From positions 1 to 33,576 of the forward strand of contig JAFNXL010000049.1 in NCBI GenBank assembly GCA_017379075.1: a DNA stretch of 33,576 nucleotides, given 5' to 3'. The notes beneath the pieces were generated by a model. It was given only the letters and a program-made list of their open reading frames with translations. It made no database searches and was not told the DNA's origin. Origin of the DNA: Bacteroidaceae bacterium. GTDB lineage: Bacteria; Bacteroidota; Bacteroidia; Bacteroidales; Bacteroidaceae. Both the position numbers and the translations under genes were made by a program. Positions 23,118-30,894 of this stretch are shown piece after piece (position 1 is the first letter of the stretch; each line of letters begins with the position of its first letter).

Positions 23118-24802
23118 AACGTACAGCGCATCCAGGTGTACGGTCTGTCCGGATCCGCACCCGGCATGTTTTCATGGTATACCACACCCTCTGCATCATT
23201 GTTGTGCAGACGGAAGCACACGGCAAGCCCCTTTTTGTTGGGTTTGCCTTTTATTTTATGCCATGGGATGGCCACCTCCACGGCATATCCGTCCGGTTGC
23301 AGCGTCACATCGGCACGCACACTGCTGTCCCATGCGGCCCACCTTCCGTCTACAATGTTTTGGCAGCGTGCCATACCAGCCACATTGGCCAGGATGCGGA
23401 ACATGCCTTCCGTCAGTGTATGACTTCCTTTCATTGTGCGGTCAATACAGAGTTCCACACCATCCGACATTTCAGGCAGTTGGCCTAAAGGAGCGACACA
23501 AAGGCGGAAGTCCGCCACACGGAAATGGAAATACAGCGAATCGGCATTCCAAACCGACTTTATCCTCACCTGTGCCTGCGATTCCGCACCGATGAACATG
23601 GCATCGGACATGCTGTCCCATTCGGGCAACTCCTGTACGTGTCTGGCCTTCATAGGGCTGTAGATACGGCCGGTGGATGTCTGTATGCCATTGCGCTTTT
23701 TCAGTCCGGAAACGGATGCGGTGGCCATTACCGTCTGCTCGTCGGTCTGTTCCAGGGCGCACCAGAGCGTGCGGGCCTCCGGATGGAAAGGGAAAGGAAA
23801 GGGAGTGGTACGGCAACAGAAATTGCGTGCTTCGGCATCGCCCACATATACCTGCATCAGGGAATGGTCCAGTGTGCCTTGGGACTTTCGTCCCTCGCCC
23901 GACTGGAAGGAGAGCAACGTCTCGCCCGTGGAGAGTTGAATCAGGTATGGCGCACCGGCATAGACCGGGGCTGGCAAGGTATCGCTTTCCGCCAAGGCCG
24001 ACCAGCGGTTGGGACTGTCGGCCAATACGGTTCCGCTCTTCCAGTTGTCCTGCATGGTGGTATGGATGATTACCGGCTTGAACGCCCCGTTCAGACCGTT
24101 GTCCTCAATGGCAAGCGCCAGACCTTTGTCCTGTTGCAGACGGACTGGGACAGGCATGCCGTCACGCGAACCGGCACGGAAACACACCACTTCCGGTTGT
24201 CCCCATGTGGCGCCATTGTCCAAAGAACGCATCATGGCAATGTGCTGCTGCTTGTCTGACACCAGGTATTCATTGGCAAAGAACAATTGGATCTCACCCG
24301 AAGGCAACTGCATCACCACCGGTTCCCAACATCCCTCCTCAAAGTCCGCACCGGCAACGAAAAGCGTTTCCTCAGCACTCCAGGTCTGCCCCTTGTCTGC
24401 CGAATAGCACAACATAATCTTGTATGGCAACCCCGTGTTGCCATGCGGACGCGCATTCCAGGCATATACCAACCGTCCGTCAGCCAGTTCCGTCAGCTCG
24501 GCATTGGTGTAACCATATTGTCTGCGGGCATCTGTAGCCACCAGCACAGGCGCTCCCCAACCGTCAGCGTTCCGCTTGCGGATATAAACGCCGGGGCCTT
24601 CGCTGTACACACAGGCCAGCGAACCGTCCGAGAGTTTCTTCAAGCGCGAATACACACCACCGCTTACAAACGTCTGCTTGCGATAGTCCCACCCGATGCG
24701 AATCTGGTCATAATAAGTCTGTGCCACCGTTGGCTGTACGCCAAGGCAGATGGCTGCCATGCACAGCATAGCCGACAACCGGCCTAAATTCATACCTTTC
24801 AT
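23114..24802 (-). CDS. Secreted sialidase-fold (BNR) protein with CBM9-like domain
   Basis: This protein of about 562 residues is exported by a signal peptide (MKGMNLGRLSAMLCMAAICL, cleavage likely after VAQ). The N-terminal three quarters look like a six-bladed beta-propeller with two Asp-boxes, SADKGQTW (134-141) and SLDNGATW (193-200). The last 160 residues resemble a CBM9-like carbohydrate-binding domain (SLYFHFRVAD, DGVELCID, GYAVEVAIPWHKIKG). The FRIP motif of GH33 sialidases is not seen, so a sialidase activity is not assured. A GH93-like exo-arabinanase or a non-catalytic binder is possible (note GCWEPVV and SRDGMP). The frame runs to 24829, which is inside the -7 box. ATGs at 24808, 24802 and 24793 are candidates. 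Confidence 0.75.
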   Translation of the reverse strand: MKGMNLGRLSAMLCMAAICLGVQPTVAQTYYDQIRIGWDYRKQTFVSGGVYSRLKKLSDGSLACVYSEGPGVYIRKRNADGWGAPVLVATDARRQYGYTNAELTELADGRLVYAWNARPHGNTGLPYKIMLCYSADKGQTWSAEETLFVAGADFEEGCWEPVVMQLPSGEIQLFFANEYLVSDKQQHIAMMRSLDNGATWGQPEVVCFRAGSRDGMPVPVRLQQDKGLALAIEDNGLNGAFKPVIIHTTMQDNWKSGTVLADSPNRWSALAESDTLPAPVYAGAPYLIQLSTGETLLSFQSGEGRKSQGTLDHSLMQVYVGDAEARNFCCRTTPFPFPFHPEARTLWCALEQTDEQTVMATASVSGLKKRNGIQTSTGRIYSPMKARHVQELPEWDSMSDAMFIGAESQAQVRIKSVWNADSLYFHFRVADFRLCVAPLGQLPEMSDGVELCIDRTMKGSHTLTEGMFRILANVAGMARCQNIVDGRWAAWDSSVRADVTLQPDGYAVEVAIPWHKIKGKPNKKGLAVCFRLHNNDAEGVVYHENMPGADPDRPYTWMRCTF

Positions 24803-24826
24803 ATACATTATTATATAATATATACG

Positions 24827-24834
24827 CAAAGTTA
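24827..24834 (-). promoter_or_regulatory. -7 box (TAACTTTG) of the sialidase-fold gene
   Basis: TAACTTTG on the minus strand is preceded at 20 nt by GTTG. The leader is about 15-20 nt of pure A/T palindromic sequence before the ATG at 24808 or 24802. Confidence 0.6.
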
Positions 24835-24901
24835 GAATGAAATGGGCAGATATGCAACGAATGGCACAAGAATTTGATTTCGCTTTCAGAGAAACTTTTT
24901 A

Positions 24902-25097
24902 GGGTGGTTCTAAAAATTATGTCGCGTTGATTTTCGTTCTATTGTCGTGTGTGCTTTTGAAAGTTGAAGAAGGAATATAGCGGGCTATGTGACTGATGAG
25001 ACTTGACAAAATGACACACGGCAAAAGATGAAAAGCGACCGAAACGGAGAATACCAGAAAAGGTAAAAACTTAAATCCAGAATTTTTAGAACCGCCC
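24902..25097. mobile_element. MITE-like element with inverted termini and TTTA duplication
   Basis: The termini GGGTGGTTCTAAAAATT (24902-24918) and AATTTTTAGAACCGCCC (25081-25097) are inverted repeats with 16 of 17 matches. TTTA flanks both sides (24898-24901 and 25098-25101), as expected of a 4-bp target duplication. The 196-bp interior has no transposase and no credible gene (one 71-codon frame crosses the right end). It would need a transposase supplied elsewhere. Family not identified; an IS5-like source is only a guess based on 4-bp duplication and GG-starting ends. Confidence 0.7.
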
Positions 25098-25138
25098 TTT
25101 AGGGAGAAGTGAGAAGAATAAGCGTTTAACACATGAAG

Positions 25139-25252
25139 CGTCTGAAAGACGTGAAGTTGAATAGCCGGGGGCTTTTAAGCCCTCGGTTTATAACGACACA
25201 GGATAAAAGGGGCGTCTGCAAAGACGCGAATCAGCTTGCATGTTTGGTCATG
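25139..25252 (+). other. Hairpin cluster upstream of cutC
   Basis: Four inverted repeats follow one another. H1 is CGTCT-GAA-AGACG (25139-25151). H2 is CCGGGGGCT/AAGCCCTCGG (25165-25186, one G-T pair). H3 is GCGTCT-GCAA-AGACGC with a GNRA-type loop (25212-25227). H4 is CATG-TTTGGT-CATG (25239-25252). H1 and H3 are near copies of each other. This could be a structured leader RNA of cutC or a REP-type DNA repeat next to the MITE. No open reading frame here looks real. Confidence 0.55.
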
Positions 25253-25304
25253 TGAGGAAAAAACCGTACTTTTACGCAGAAAACCTAAAAAGTACAGAAG
25301 AAAG

Positions 25305-25964
25305 ATGAAACTGGAAGTTTGTTGTGCAGACATAGAGAGTGTGATGGCGGCAAAGGAAGGCGGAGCACACCGCATAGAACTTTGCGAGGCCCTTGAACTG
25401 GACGGACTTACCCCAGGCGAGGAGTTGATGAGACAGGCCATAGCCACCGGCATACCGGTACAGGTGCTCATCAGAGTGCGCGAGGGCGACTTTGTCTACA
25501 CCCCAGAAGAAGTGGAGACGATGGCCGCAAGCATACGGCTTGCCAAGTCGCTGGGCGCACATGGCGTGGTCATTGGCGCACTCACACCCAGCGGCCACAT
25601 TGACAAACCCGCCATTGCCCGCATGATGGAAGAGACAGCAGGCATGAGCGTCACCTTCCACCGCGCGTTCGATGTGTGCAAAAACCCCGCAGAGGCATTG
25701 GAAGACATCATCACCCTGGGCTGCCACCGCCTGCTCACCTCCGGCCAACAGCAATCGGCATTTGACGGAATCCCCCTCCTGCGTCAGCTCACGGCCCAAG
25801 CCGACGGACGCATCATCATCATGCCCGGTGCAGGCGTGAATCCCCAGAACGCCATGCACATCCTTTCCCAAACAGGCGCCACCGAAATCCACGGTTCGTT
25901 GCGCAACGGCAACCACACCGATGCACGGTTGGTACAACAAGTGGTGGAAGAGTTTGGAATTTAG
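25305..25964 (+). CDS. cutC: CutC family protein (copper homeostasis)
   Basis: This 219-residue cytosolic TIM-barrel protein of the CutC family begins MKLEVCCADIESVMAAKEGG, followed by AHRIELCEAL, typical of the family. Later motifs are IRVREGDFVY, LGAHGVVIGALTPSGHID, VTFHRAFDVC, LTSGQ and IMPGAGVNPQN. CutC was linked to copper tolerance in E. coli, but its biochemical role is disputed. The reading frame is open to 25236; the extra 23 residues are basic and not conserved, so ATG 25305 is chosen, preceded by AAGAAAG. It lies downstream of the hairpin cluster. A weak promoter-like GTACTTTTACG occurs at about 25267-25277. Confidence 0.92.
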   Translation: MKLEVCCADIESVMAAKEGGAHRIELCEALELDGLTPGEELMRQAIATGIPVQVLIRVREGDFVYTPEEVETMAASIRLAKSLGAHGVVIGALTPSGHIDKPAIARMMEETAGMSVTFHRAFDVCKNPAEALEDIITLGCHRLLTSGQQQSAFDGIPLLRQLTAQADGRIIIMPGAGVNPQNAMHILSQTGATEIHGSLRNGNHTDARLVQQVVEEFGI

Positions 25965-26353
25965 AGCTATGGCACACAGATGACCCAGATGTAACTGATA
26001 ACCGCAAATTCTTTTTGGGGGATTCCAGTTTTCAACTTATCGCCTTCTGCTGATTACTCAATGTTTCAAAAGCGTCAGAAGGTCGGGAAACCCAATGAAT
26101 GGAAGTCACCAAATGTACTCATACATCAAATCATTGTTAGGAGTTGAAAATCTGCTTTTTCGCGTTTCGAAAATGTAAATCGGGGGTCTAAAAACCATTT
26201 CCGACACTCCGGATACCGTTTTCAGATGTCAAAGATCTCTAAATTGTGCCACTGTATTCAACCAACTAGATAGGCTGTAACTTGCTGAAACAATTATACC
26301 CGACATAGTCACCTAACTCAATTTTGAGCAACCTGAAAACATCGCATTATAGC
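25965..26353. other. Intergenic region with no recognised gene
   Basis: This stretch of about 390 bp between cutC and the terminator of the transglutaminase gene shows no credible open reading frame, tRNA or family signature. A 7-bp inverted repeat (CCTTCTG 26043-26049, CAGAAGG 26076-26082) is the only structure noted. Its AT content is higher than that of the genes, so it may be decayed sequence. Confidence 0.5.
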
Positions 26354-26399
26354 AAAAAAAACTCAATGCCTTGCATCGAACTGTACAAAGCATTGAGTT
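26354..26399 (-). terminator. Terminator of the transglutaminase-like gene
   Basis: On the minus strand AACTCAATGC (26399-26390) pairs with GCATTGAGTT (26369-26360) over a 20-nt loop and is followed by a run of T (26361-26354). It lies 42 nt after the stop at 26441. Confidence 0.8.
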
Positions 26400-26401
26400 G
26401 A

Positions 26402-26440
26402 CCAATGCAAAGGCTTGCGTTTGCCTATGCAACGCATTGG
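26402..26440 (-). repeat. Second hairpin abutting the stop codon
   Basis: CCAATGC (26402-26408) and GCATTGG (26434-26440) are perfect complements, extended inside by AGGC/GCCT (26411-26414, 26423-26426). It shares the CAATGC/GCATTG core with the neighbouring terminator, so alternative pairing between the two hairpins is possible. Confidence 0.55.
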
Positions 26441-28909
26441 CTACAATTTCTTGGCAATCTTCAGGATTTGGTCGCCCAGGCCAATGGTGTATCCTTGGCT
26501 GCACCATACCACACGATTGAAGGTGTCGGCAATGAAGAAGACTGGATAGTCGCCCGTGAGGGGGATGCGCGATTCGGCAAAAGCCTTGTCGAGCGACGCT
26601 CGGTCTATGGCACCAAAGGACACCGTACTGGGGAGTCCCTGGAATTCGGGACGCGAGAGGAAACGGTTCAGGTCCACACCGTCTGTTGAAAGCAGCACAA
26701 TGGGGCGGCCCCATTCTTCCAGTTTTTCCTTCACCGCAGCCATGTCGCGCAAGGCATGGTTGGTGGGTTCGTCACCGGGTTTGAGGAAGCCGATAACATA
26801 ATAGCCGCGTCCGGTGGTGGAAAGGATGGATGCCACATCCGACTTGCCCAACGGTGTATAGCGTATTTCGCTGTCGAAGGCGCCAATCACCTGCACCTTC
26901 TCCTCATCGGTTCGCATGGGGGCTGGCACAGTGACTGTCTCTTCCTTGGGCAAATCGAAGAATGACAGATGCACCAACACACCACCGTTGGCCAGACGTG
27001 TGCCCGTGGTCAACAGATAGGGGGCGGCATCCATGGAGACGCCCTCGGTAAAGAACCGTTGTGCGGCACGAGGATTCATCTCATAGTCCTGCAACTGCAA
27101 GTTGGCATCAGCTGTAATGCGCGACAGGGTGTAATGGGTGGCATATTCGGGTATTGTGCCCTCGGTCTGCAGTTTCAGTATGCCCTGGGGAGGCAGAGCC
27201 GAACTGGCACTCTCCCACTCCACATCGTGCCACTCGGGTTGTGTGGCCACCGTCTCTGTCCACTGCACCTTCCCGGTTACATGGTCTATGCGTGCCGGCA
27301 CGCCCAAACTGCGCAAGGCTGCCACAAAGAAGATGTTGCGGCTGTGCTTGTCCGTAACACGGTTGCGGTAAACGCCCAACGGGCTCATACAAAGATGCTG
27401 GGGATTCTTCTCTTCGTTGATAAGAATGCTGTCACGGGTCCACTGCACCAGTTGTTCCACCTCATAGCCGGCAAAAGCCTGCTGCAAGGTTCCACGCCAC
27501 GGAGTGAGCATCTCGTTGGCAATGCGCAATCCGGCCACATAGGGCACAAGGGATGCAGGAAGGTTACGGGCTGCGAAAGAATGGGCGTAATGGTCTTCAA
27601 GCACTTCGGGCGTTACATCACGGTAATCCTTACTCATGAGCGTGCCCAAAACAGTGGTGGCCCAGTCATCGGAATGTGCTTCAAGGAATGAGCTGATGAC
27701 CGGGTGATTGGCACGGGCGTGTTGCAGGAAATATCCGGTGCGTCCCTCACCAGTGAGGCAGAACGCGCTGTCCATATAGGCCTGGCGTACAGAGTCTTCG
27801 TAGGCAAAACGTCTCTGATTCTCGGCTCGCTGTTCGTCTGTCACCTCGGGCAGATTGTTCCGTTCGGGAGGAGGGATCATATCCAAATCGAGTGTTCCGC
27901 AATAGCCGGGCTGTTTGTCCAGTTTGACGGTTACAGCACTATCCGTTCCCACACTGGCCTTGCAGAGTCCGAACTTACCTTCCTTGGCTGCCCACACCAG
28001 CAGGTCGCCCTGGCCACAAGTGAGGCTTGCCCCACCTTTTTCATCGGATGTCTTGCTGACCAAGTTGAAGAACTCGGCATAATTGTAGACACGGAAATCC
28101 ACACGGGCATCCTTTACGGGAGCATCCTTCTCGTCCACCACCAGGACAGAGACCTTACTGACCGGTGCATAGTTCTCCGTCACGTTGATCTCGGTGTAGC
28201 AGGCGGTCTGTGACATCACTTCCTCGGGACCGTCATAGTTGCCGAATGCCTTGGTGTGCATCAGCATGCCACGACTGGCAGGGGCATTGAACCATCCCAG
28301 ATTGAGTACCGGCTCCGGCTCACATGCGCCAAGAAAATACCACTTGCCGTCTACCCAGGCCTCCACCCAGGCATGGTTGTTGTCTGTATGCGCCCAGCGG
28401 GGCGTATAGACCTGGCGTGCGGGAATGCCTACGGCACGAAGGGCAGAAACCGTAAACGTACTTTCCTCTCCGCAACGGCCAATGGCAGAACGCATGGTGG
28501 CAAGCGGGGAGCTGGTACGGCTGTCCGAGGGTTGGTAGGTGACATGCTCGTGACACCAATGGTTCACCTCGAGCACGGCATCGTACATGCTCAGATGTCT
28601 AACCCTGTCCTTCAGTTCGTGATACAAGACGGTGCGGGCATCGTCCAAATTCTCGTTATTTACCCTGACGGGCAAGACAAAATGTTTCCATTCCCGTTCG
28701 GGGATGGTTTTTCCCCAAGGCATTTCCTCGCGTGCCTGCAACGTAGTCTGTACACAACGTGTCCAATAGTCGCGGTCATAATCCACACTGTCCGACAGCG
28801 GCATGTAGCGGTAAAGGAAATCCAATGCCTCTTGTTCGGGTGCAGAAGTGGTGCAGCCCGTAACAAGAAGCAGAATAATGAGAGACAAACTCCAAAGTCC
28901 GTTGCGCAT
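26441..28909 (-). CDS. Large lipoprotein with transglutaminase-like domain
   Basis: Read from 28909 it has 822 residues; residue numbers below count from the ATG at 28921 (826 residues). It is a lipoprotein (lipobox LLVTGC, Cys23). A transglutaminase-like core lies at about 110-215 with Cys150 (GRCGEES) and His183 (NNHAWVEAW). The third catalytic position reads FLGACEPEP, with no aspartate at the usual place. Ig-like strands at 250-335 suggest a carboxypeptidase-regulatory or similar fold. At 511-548 (MSPLGVYRNRV...FVAALRSLGVPARI) the sequence resembles the core again without a cysteine. The last 120 residues (GYYVIGFLKPGDEP onward) look thioredoxin-like without a CxxC. ATGs at 28909, 28915 and 28921 are all possible. 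Function unknown; peptide or glycopeptide processing is a guess. Confidence 0.8.
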   Translation of the reverse strand: MRNGLWSLSLIILLLVTGCTTSAPEQEALDFLYRYMPLSDSVDYDRDYWTRCVQTTLQAREEMPWGKTIPEREWKHFVLPVRVNNENLDDARTVLYHELKDRVRHLSMYDAVLEVNHWCHEHVTYQPSDSRTSSPLATMRSAIGRCGEESTFTVSALRAVGIPARQVYTPRWAHTDNNHAWVEAWVDGKWYFLGACEPEPVLNLGWFNAPASRGMLMHTKAFGNYDGPEEVMSQTACYTEINVTENYAPVSKVSVLVVDEKDAPVKDARVDFRVYNYAEFFNLVSKTSDEKGGASLTCGQGDLLVWAAKEGKFGLCKASVGTDSAVTVKLDKQPGYCGTLDLDMIPPPERNNLPEVTDEQRAENQRRFAYEDSVRQAYMDSAFCLTGEGRTGYFLQHARANHPVISSFLEAHSDDWATTVLGTLMSKDYRDVTPEVLEDHYAHSFAARNLPASLVPYVAGLRIANEMLTPWRGTLQQAFAGYEVEQLVQWTRDSILINEEKNPQHLCMSPLGVYRNRVTDKHSRNIFFVAALRSLGVPARIDHVTGKVQWTETVATQPEWHDVEWESASSALPPQGILKLQTEGTIPEYATHYTLSRITADANLQLQDYEMNPRAAQRFFTEGVSMDAAPYLLTTGTRLANGGVLVHLSFFDLPKEETVTVPAPMRTDEEKVQVIGAFDSEIRYTPLGKSDVASILSTTGRGYYVIGFLKPGDEPTNHALRDMAAVKEKLEEWGRPIVLLSTDGVDLNRFLSRPEFQGLPSTVSFGAIDRASLDKAFAESRIPLTGDYPVFFIADTFNRVVWCSQGYTIGLGDQILKIAKKL

Positions 28910-28944
28910 TCTCATATACATTATATATAATAAAGAGGCAAAAT

Positions 28945-30846
28945 TTACTTCAACGCATCCAGATTCTGCTCGTTAAGCAACTGCTTTCCGGCAGCGGTGT
29001 ACATATAGGCTATGCGATCTGCATAGGCCTTCTCGATCTTTCCACGCACCATCTTCATGGTACTGTTGATCATCTGGTTCTGCTCTGTAAAAGGCTCGGA
29101 CAAGACTGCAAAGCATGTGGGCAACCAACGTTCGGGGAACATTCCCTCGAAATCTCCACCCTTCTTGTACTTGTTCATCTCGCCATCGAGAATCTGCAGG
29201 GCAGCCTTGCGTCCGTCTTCAGTCGACAGATCAAGACCCTGAGCCTTAAGCGTGCGGGTCAGCTGGTCGCGGTTGGGCACAATCACTGCTGTGGTGTAGT
29301 TCGACTGATTGTTATACAGCATCGCCTGGTCAATATAAGGCGACTTCTCTACCAACGCTTCCTCAATGCCTTCGGGACTGTATTTCTCGCCGTCGCTGCT
29401 GATGAGAAGGCTCTTGAAACGGCCTTTCACATAAAGGAGGCCTTCCTTGCTCATGTAGCCAAGGTCGCCGGTATAGAGATAGCCATCGCGAACGGTTTCG
29501 GCTGTAGACTCAGGATTCTTCCAGTATCCTGCCATCACGTTCTCGCCCTTCACCACGATTTCGCCCATCTCGCCAACAGGAAGTTCCTTGCCCTCACTGT
29601 CGCAAATCTTCAGTTCGATGGGCTTTACCAACTTACCGCTGGAACCGAAACGATAAAGACCGGGGCCATTGCTGGAGATGACAGGAGTGGCTTCACTGAG
29701 TCCGTAGCCCTGGAACATAGGCATACCAATGCCGACATAGAACTTCTGCAAATCCTTGTCGAGCAGAGCACCACCACCGATGAAGAAGCGGAGTTCGCCA
29801 CCGAAGTTCTCACGCACCTTGGAGAAGATAATCTTGTCAAAAAGAGCCACAAGGGGTTTCAAGAACAGGCGGAAGCCCTTGAAGTCGAGATTGCTGTCGC
29901 CAAAATACATCTGGCGGATCTTCATTCCCCAATTGAACAGACGAACGGCAGTGGGACCCTTGGCACGGATGCCCTGCTCTATATTCTTCTTGAAGGTCTT
30001 GGCAAGGGCGGGCACGCTGAGGATGAAGTGAGGACGCACTTCCTTGATATTGAGCGGAATGTTCTTAAGTGTCTCCAGAGGTGTGCGGCCCACCTGTGTG
30101 GTGGCTGCTGTGGCCCCCACAGACATCATGATATAGAAACCCACCACATGGGCAAAGCAATGGTCCAAGGGCAGGATGATGAGTGTGCGCCAAGTCTGGT
30201 CAATATCCACCAAGGTCAGAGCCTGCTCCACATTGGCGGTATAGTTGCGATGGGTAAGCACCACGCCCTTGGGGTCGGCAGTGGTTCCACTGGTATAAGT
30301 GATGGTGGCATAATCATCGTTCTGGATTGAATGTGCCACCTGAAGAAACTCTTCTTCCGTGTGGGTACGCAAGAACTCATCGCCCAGTTTCAGCACTTCT
30401 TCAAGTGCCATTTCCTTTTCCTCGTATGCAGGCTGTTCGTCGAACACAATAATCTTTTCCACCAATGACAGTTTTTCCTTGATGGCACGAATCTTCTTCA
30501 ACTGTGTACCGCTCACCATAACATACTTCACATCACCATGAATCAGACGGAACAAGAGGTCATTGCTCTCTTCAAGTTTGATACTGAGGGGCACATTTAC
30601 CGCACCGGCATAGAACATGGAAAGTTCGCCAATCACCCACATGTTGCGACCTTCGCTCAGGAGCGCCATGGTGTCGCCTTTCTTCACACCAAGCGCCTGC
30701 AAGCCGGCGCCGAAACGGTAGACCTGCTCCTTGACCTGGGCATAGGTTGTGGGTTCAAACTTCTTGCCGGTCTTTTCCAGCAGAAATGTATTATTGGGAT
30801 ATTTGCTTACTGAAGCTTCAAATAAATCTACAAGTGTTTTCTTCAT
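28945..30846 (-). CDS. Long-chain acyl-CoA synthetase (AMP-binding)
   Basis: This 633-residue cytosolic enzyme activates fatty acids to acyl-AMP and then acyl-CoA. The AMP-binding P-loop TYTSGTTADPKG is at 183-194. Further motifs are QGYGLSEATPV, YLYTGDLGYM and the lysine-containing GRFKSLLISSDGEKYSPEGIE, with a catalytic-lysine region near the C-terminus (QMINSTMKMVRGKIEKAY). The overall length and the motif order match the FadD/FAA type. It begins 48 nt after the GH92 gene and ends 35 nt before the transglutaminase gene, so the three may be co-transcribed, although their functions are not obviously linked. Chain-length preference is not determined. Confidence 0.92.
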   Translation of the reverse strand: MKKTLVDLFEASVSKYPNNTFLLEKTGKKFEPTTYAQVKEQVYRFGAGLQALGVKKGDTMALLSEGRNMWVIGELSMFYAGAVNVPLSIKLEESNDLLFRLIHGDVKYVMVSGTQLKKIRAIKEKLSLVEKIIVFDEQPAYEEKEMALEEVLKLGDEFLRTHTEEEFLQVAHSIQNDDYATITYTSGTTADPKGVVLTHRNYTANVEQALTLVDIDQTWRTLIILPLDHCFAHVVGFYIMMSVGATAATTQVGRTPLETLKNIPLNIKEVRPHFILSVPALAKTFKKNIEQGIRAKGPTAVRLFNWGMKIRQMYFGDSNLDFKGFRLFLKPLVALFDKIIFSKVRENFGGELRFFIGGGALLDKDLQKFYVGIGMPMFQGYGLSEATPVISSNGPGLYRFGSSGKLVKPIELKICDSEGKELPVGEMGEIVVKGENVMAGYWKNPESTAETVRDGYLYTGDLGYMSKEGLLYVKGRFKSLLISSDGEKYSPEGIEEALVEKSPYIDQAMLYNNQSNYTTAVIVPNRDQLTRTLKAQGLDLSTEDGRKAALQILDGEMNKYKKGGDFEGMFPERWLPTCFAVLSEPFTEQNQMINSTMKMVRGKIEKAYADRIAYMYTAAGKQLLNEQNLDALK

Positions 30847-30894
30847 CTGTCTTTTTACTTATATGAAAGTTTTATGAAAATCTATTGTCATTCT

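Noticed and set aside
24917-25132. 71-codon minus-strand frame inside the MITE-like element
   Set aside because: It extends across the element's right end and lacks transposase motifs (no DDE or Y1 signature).
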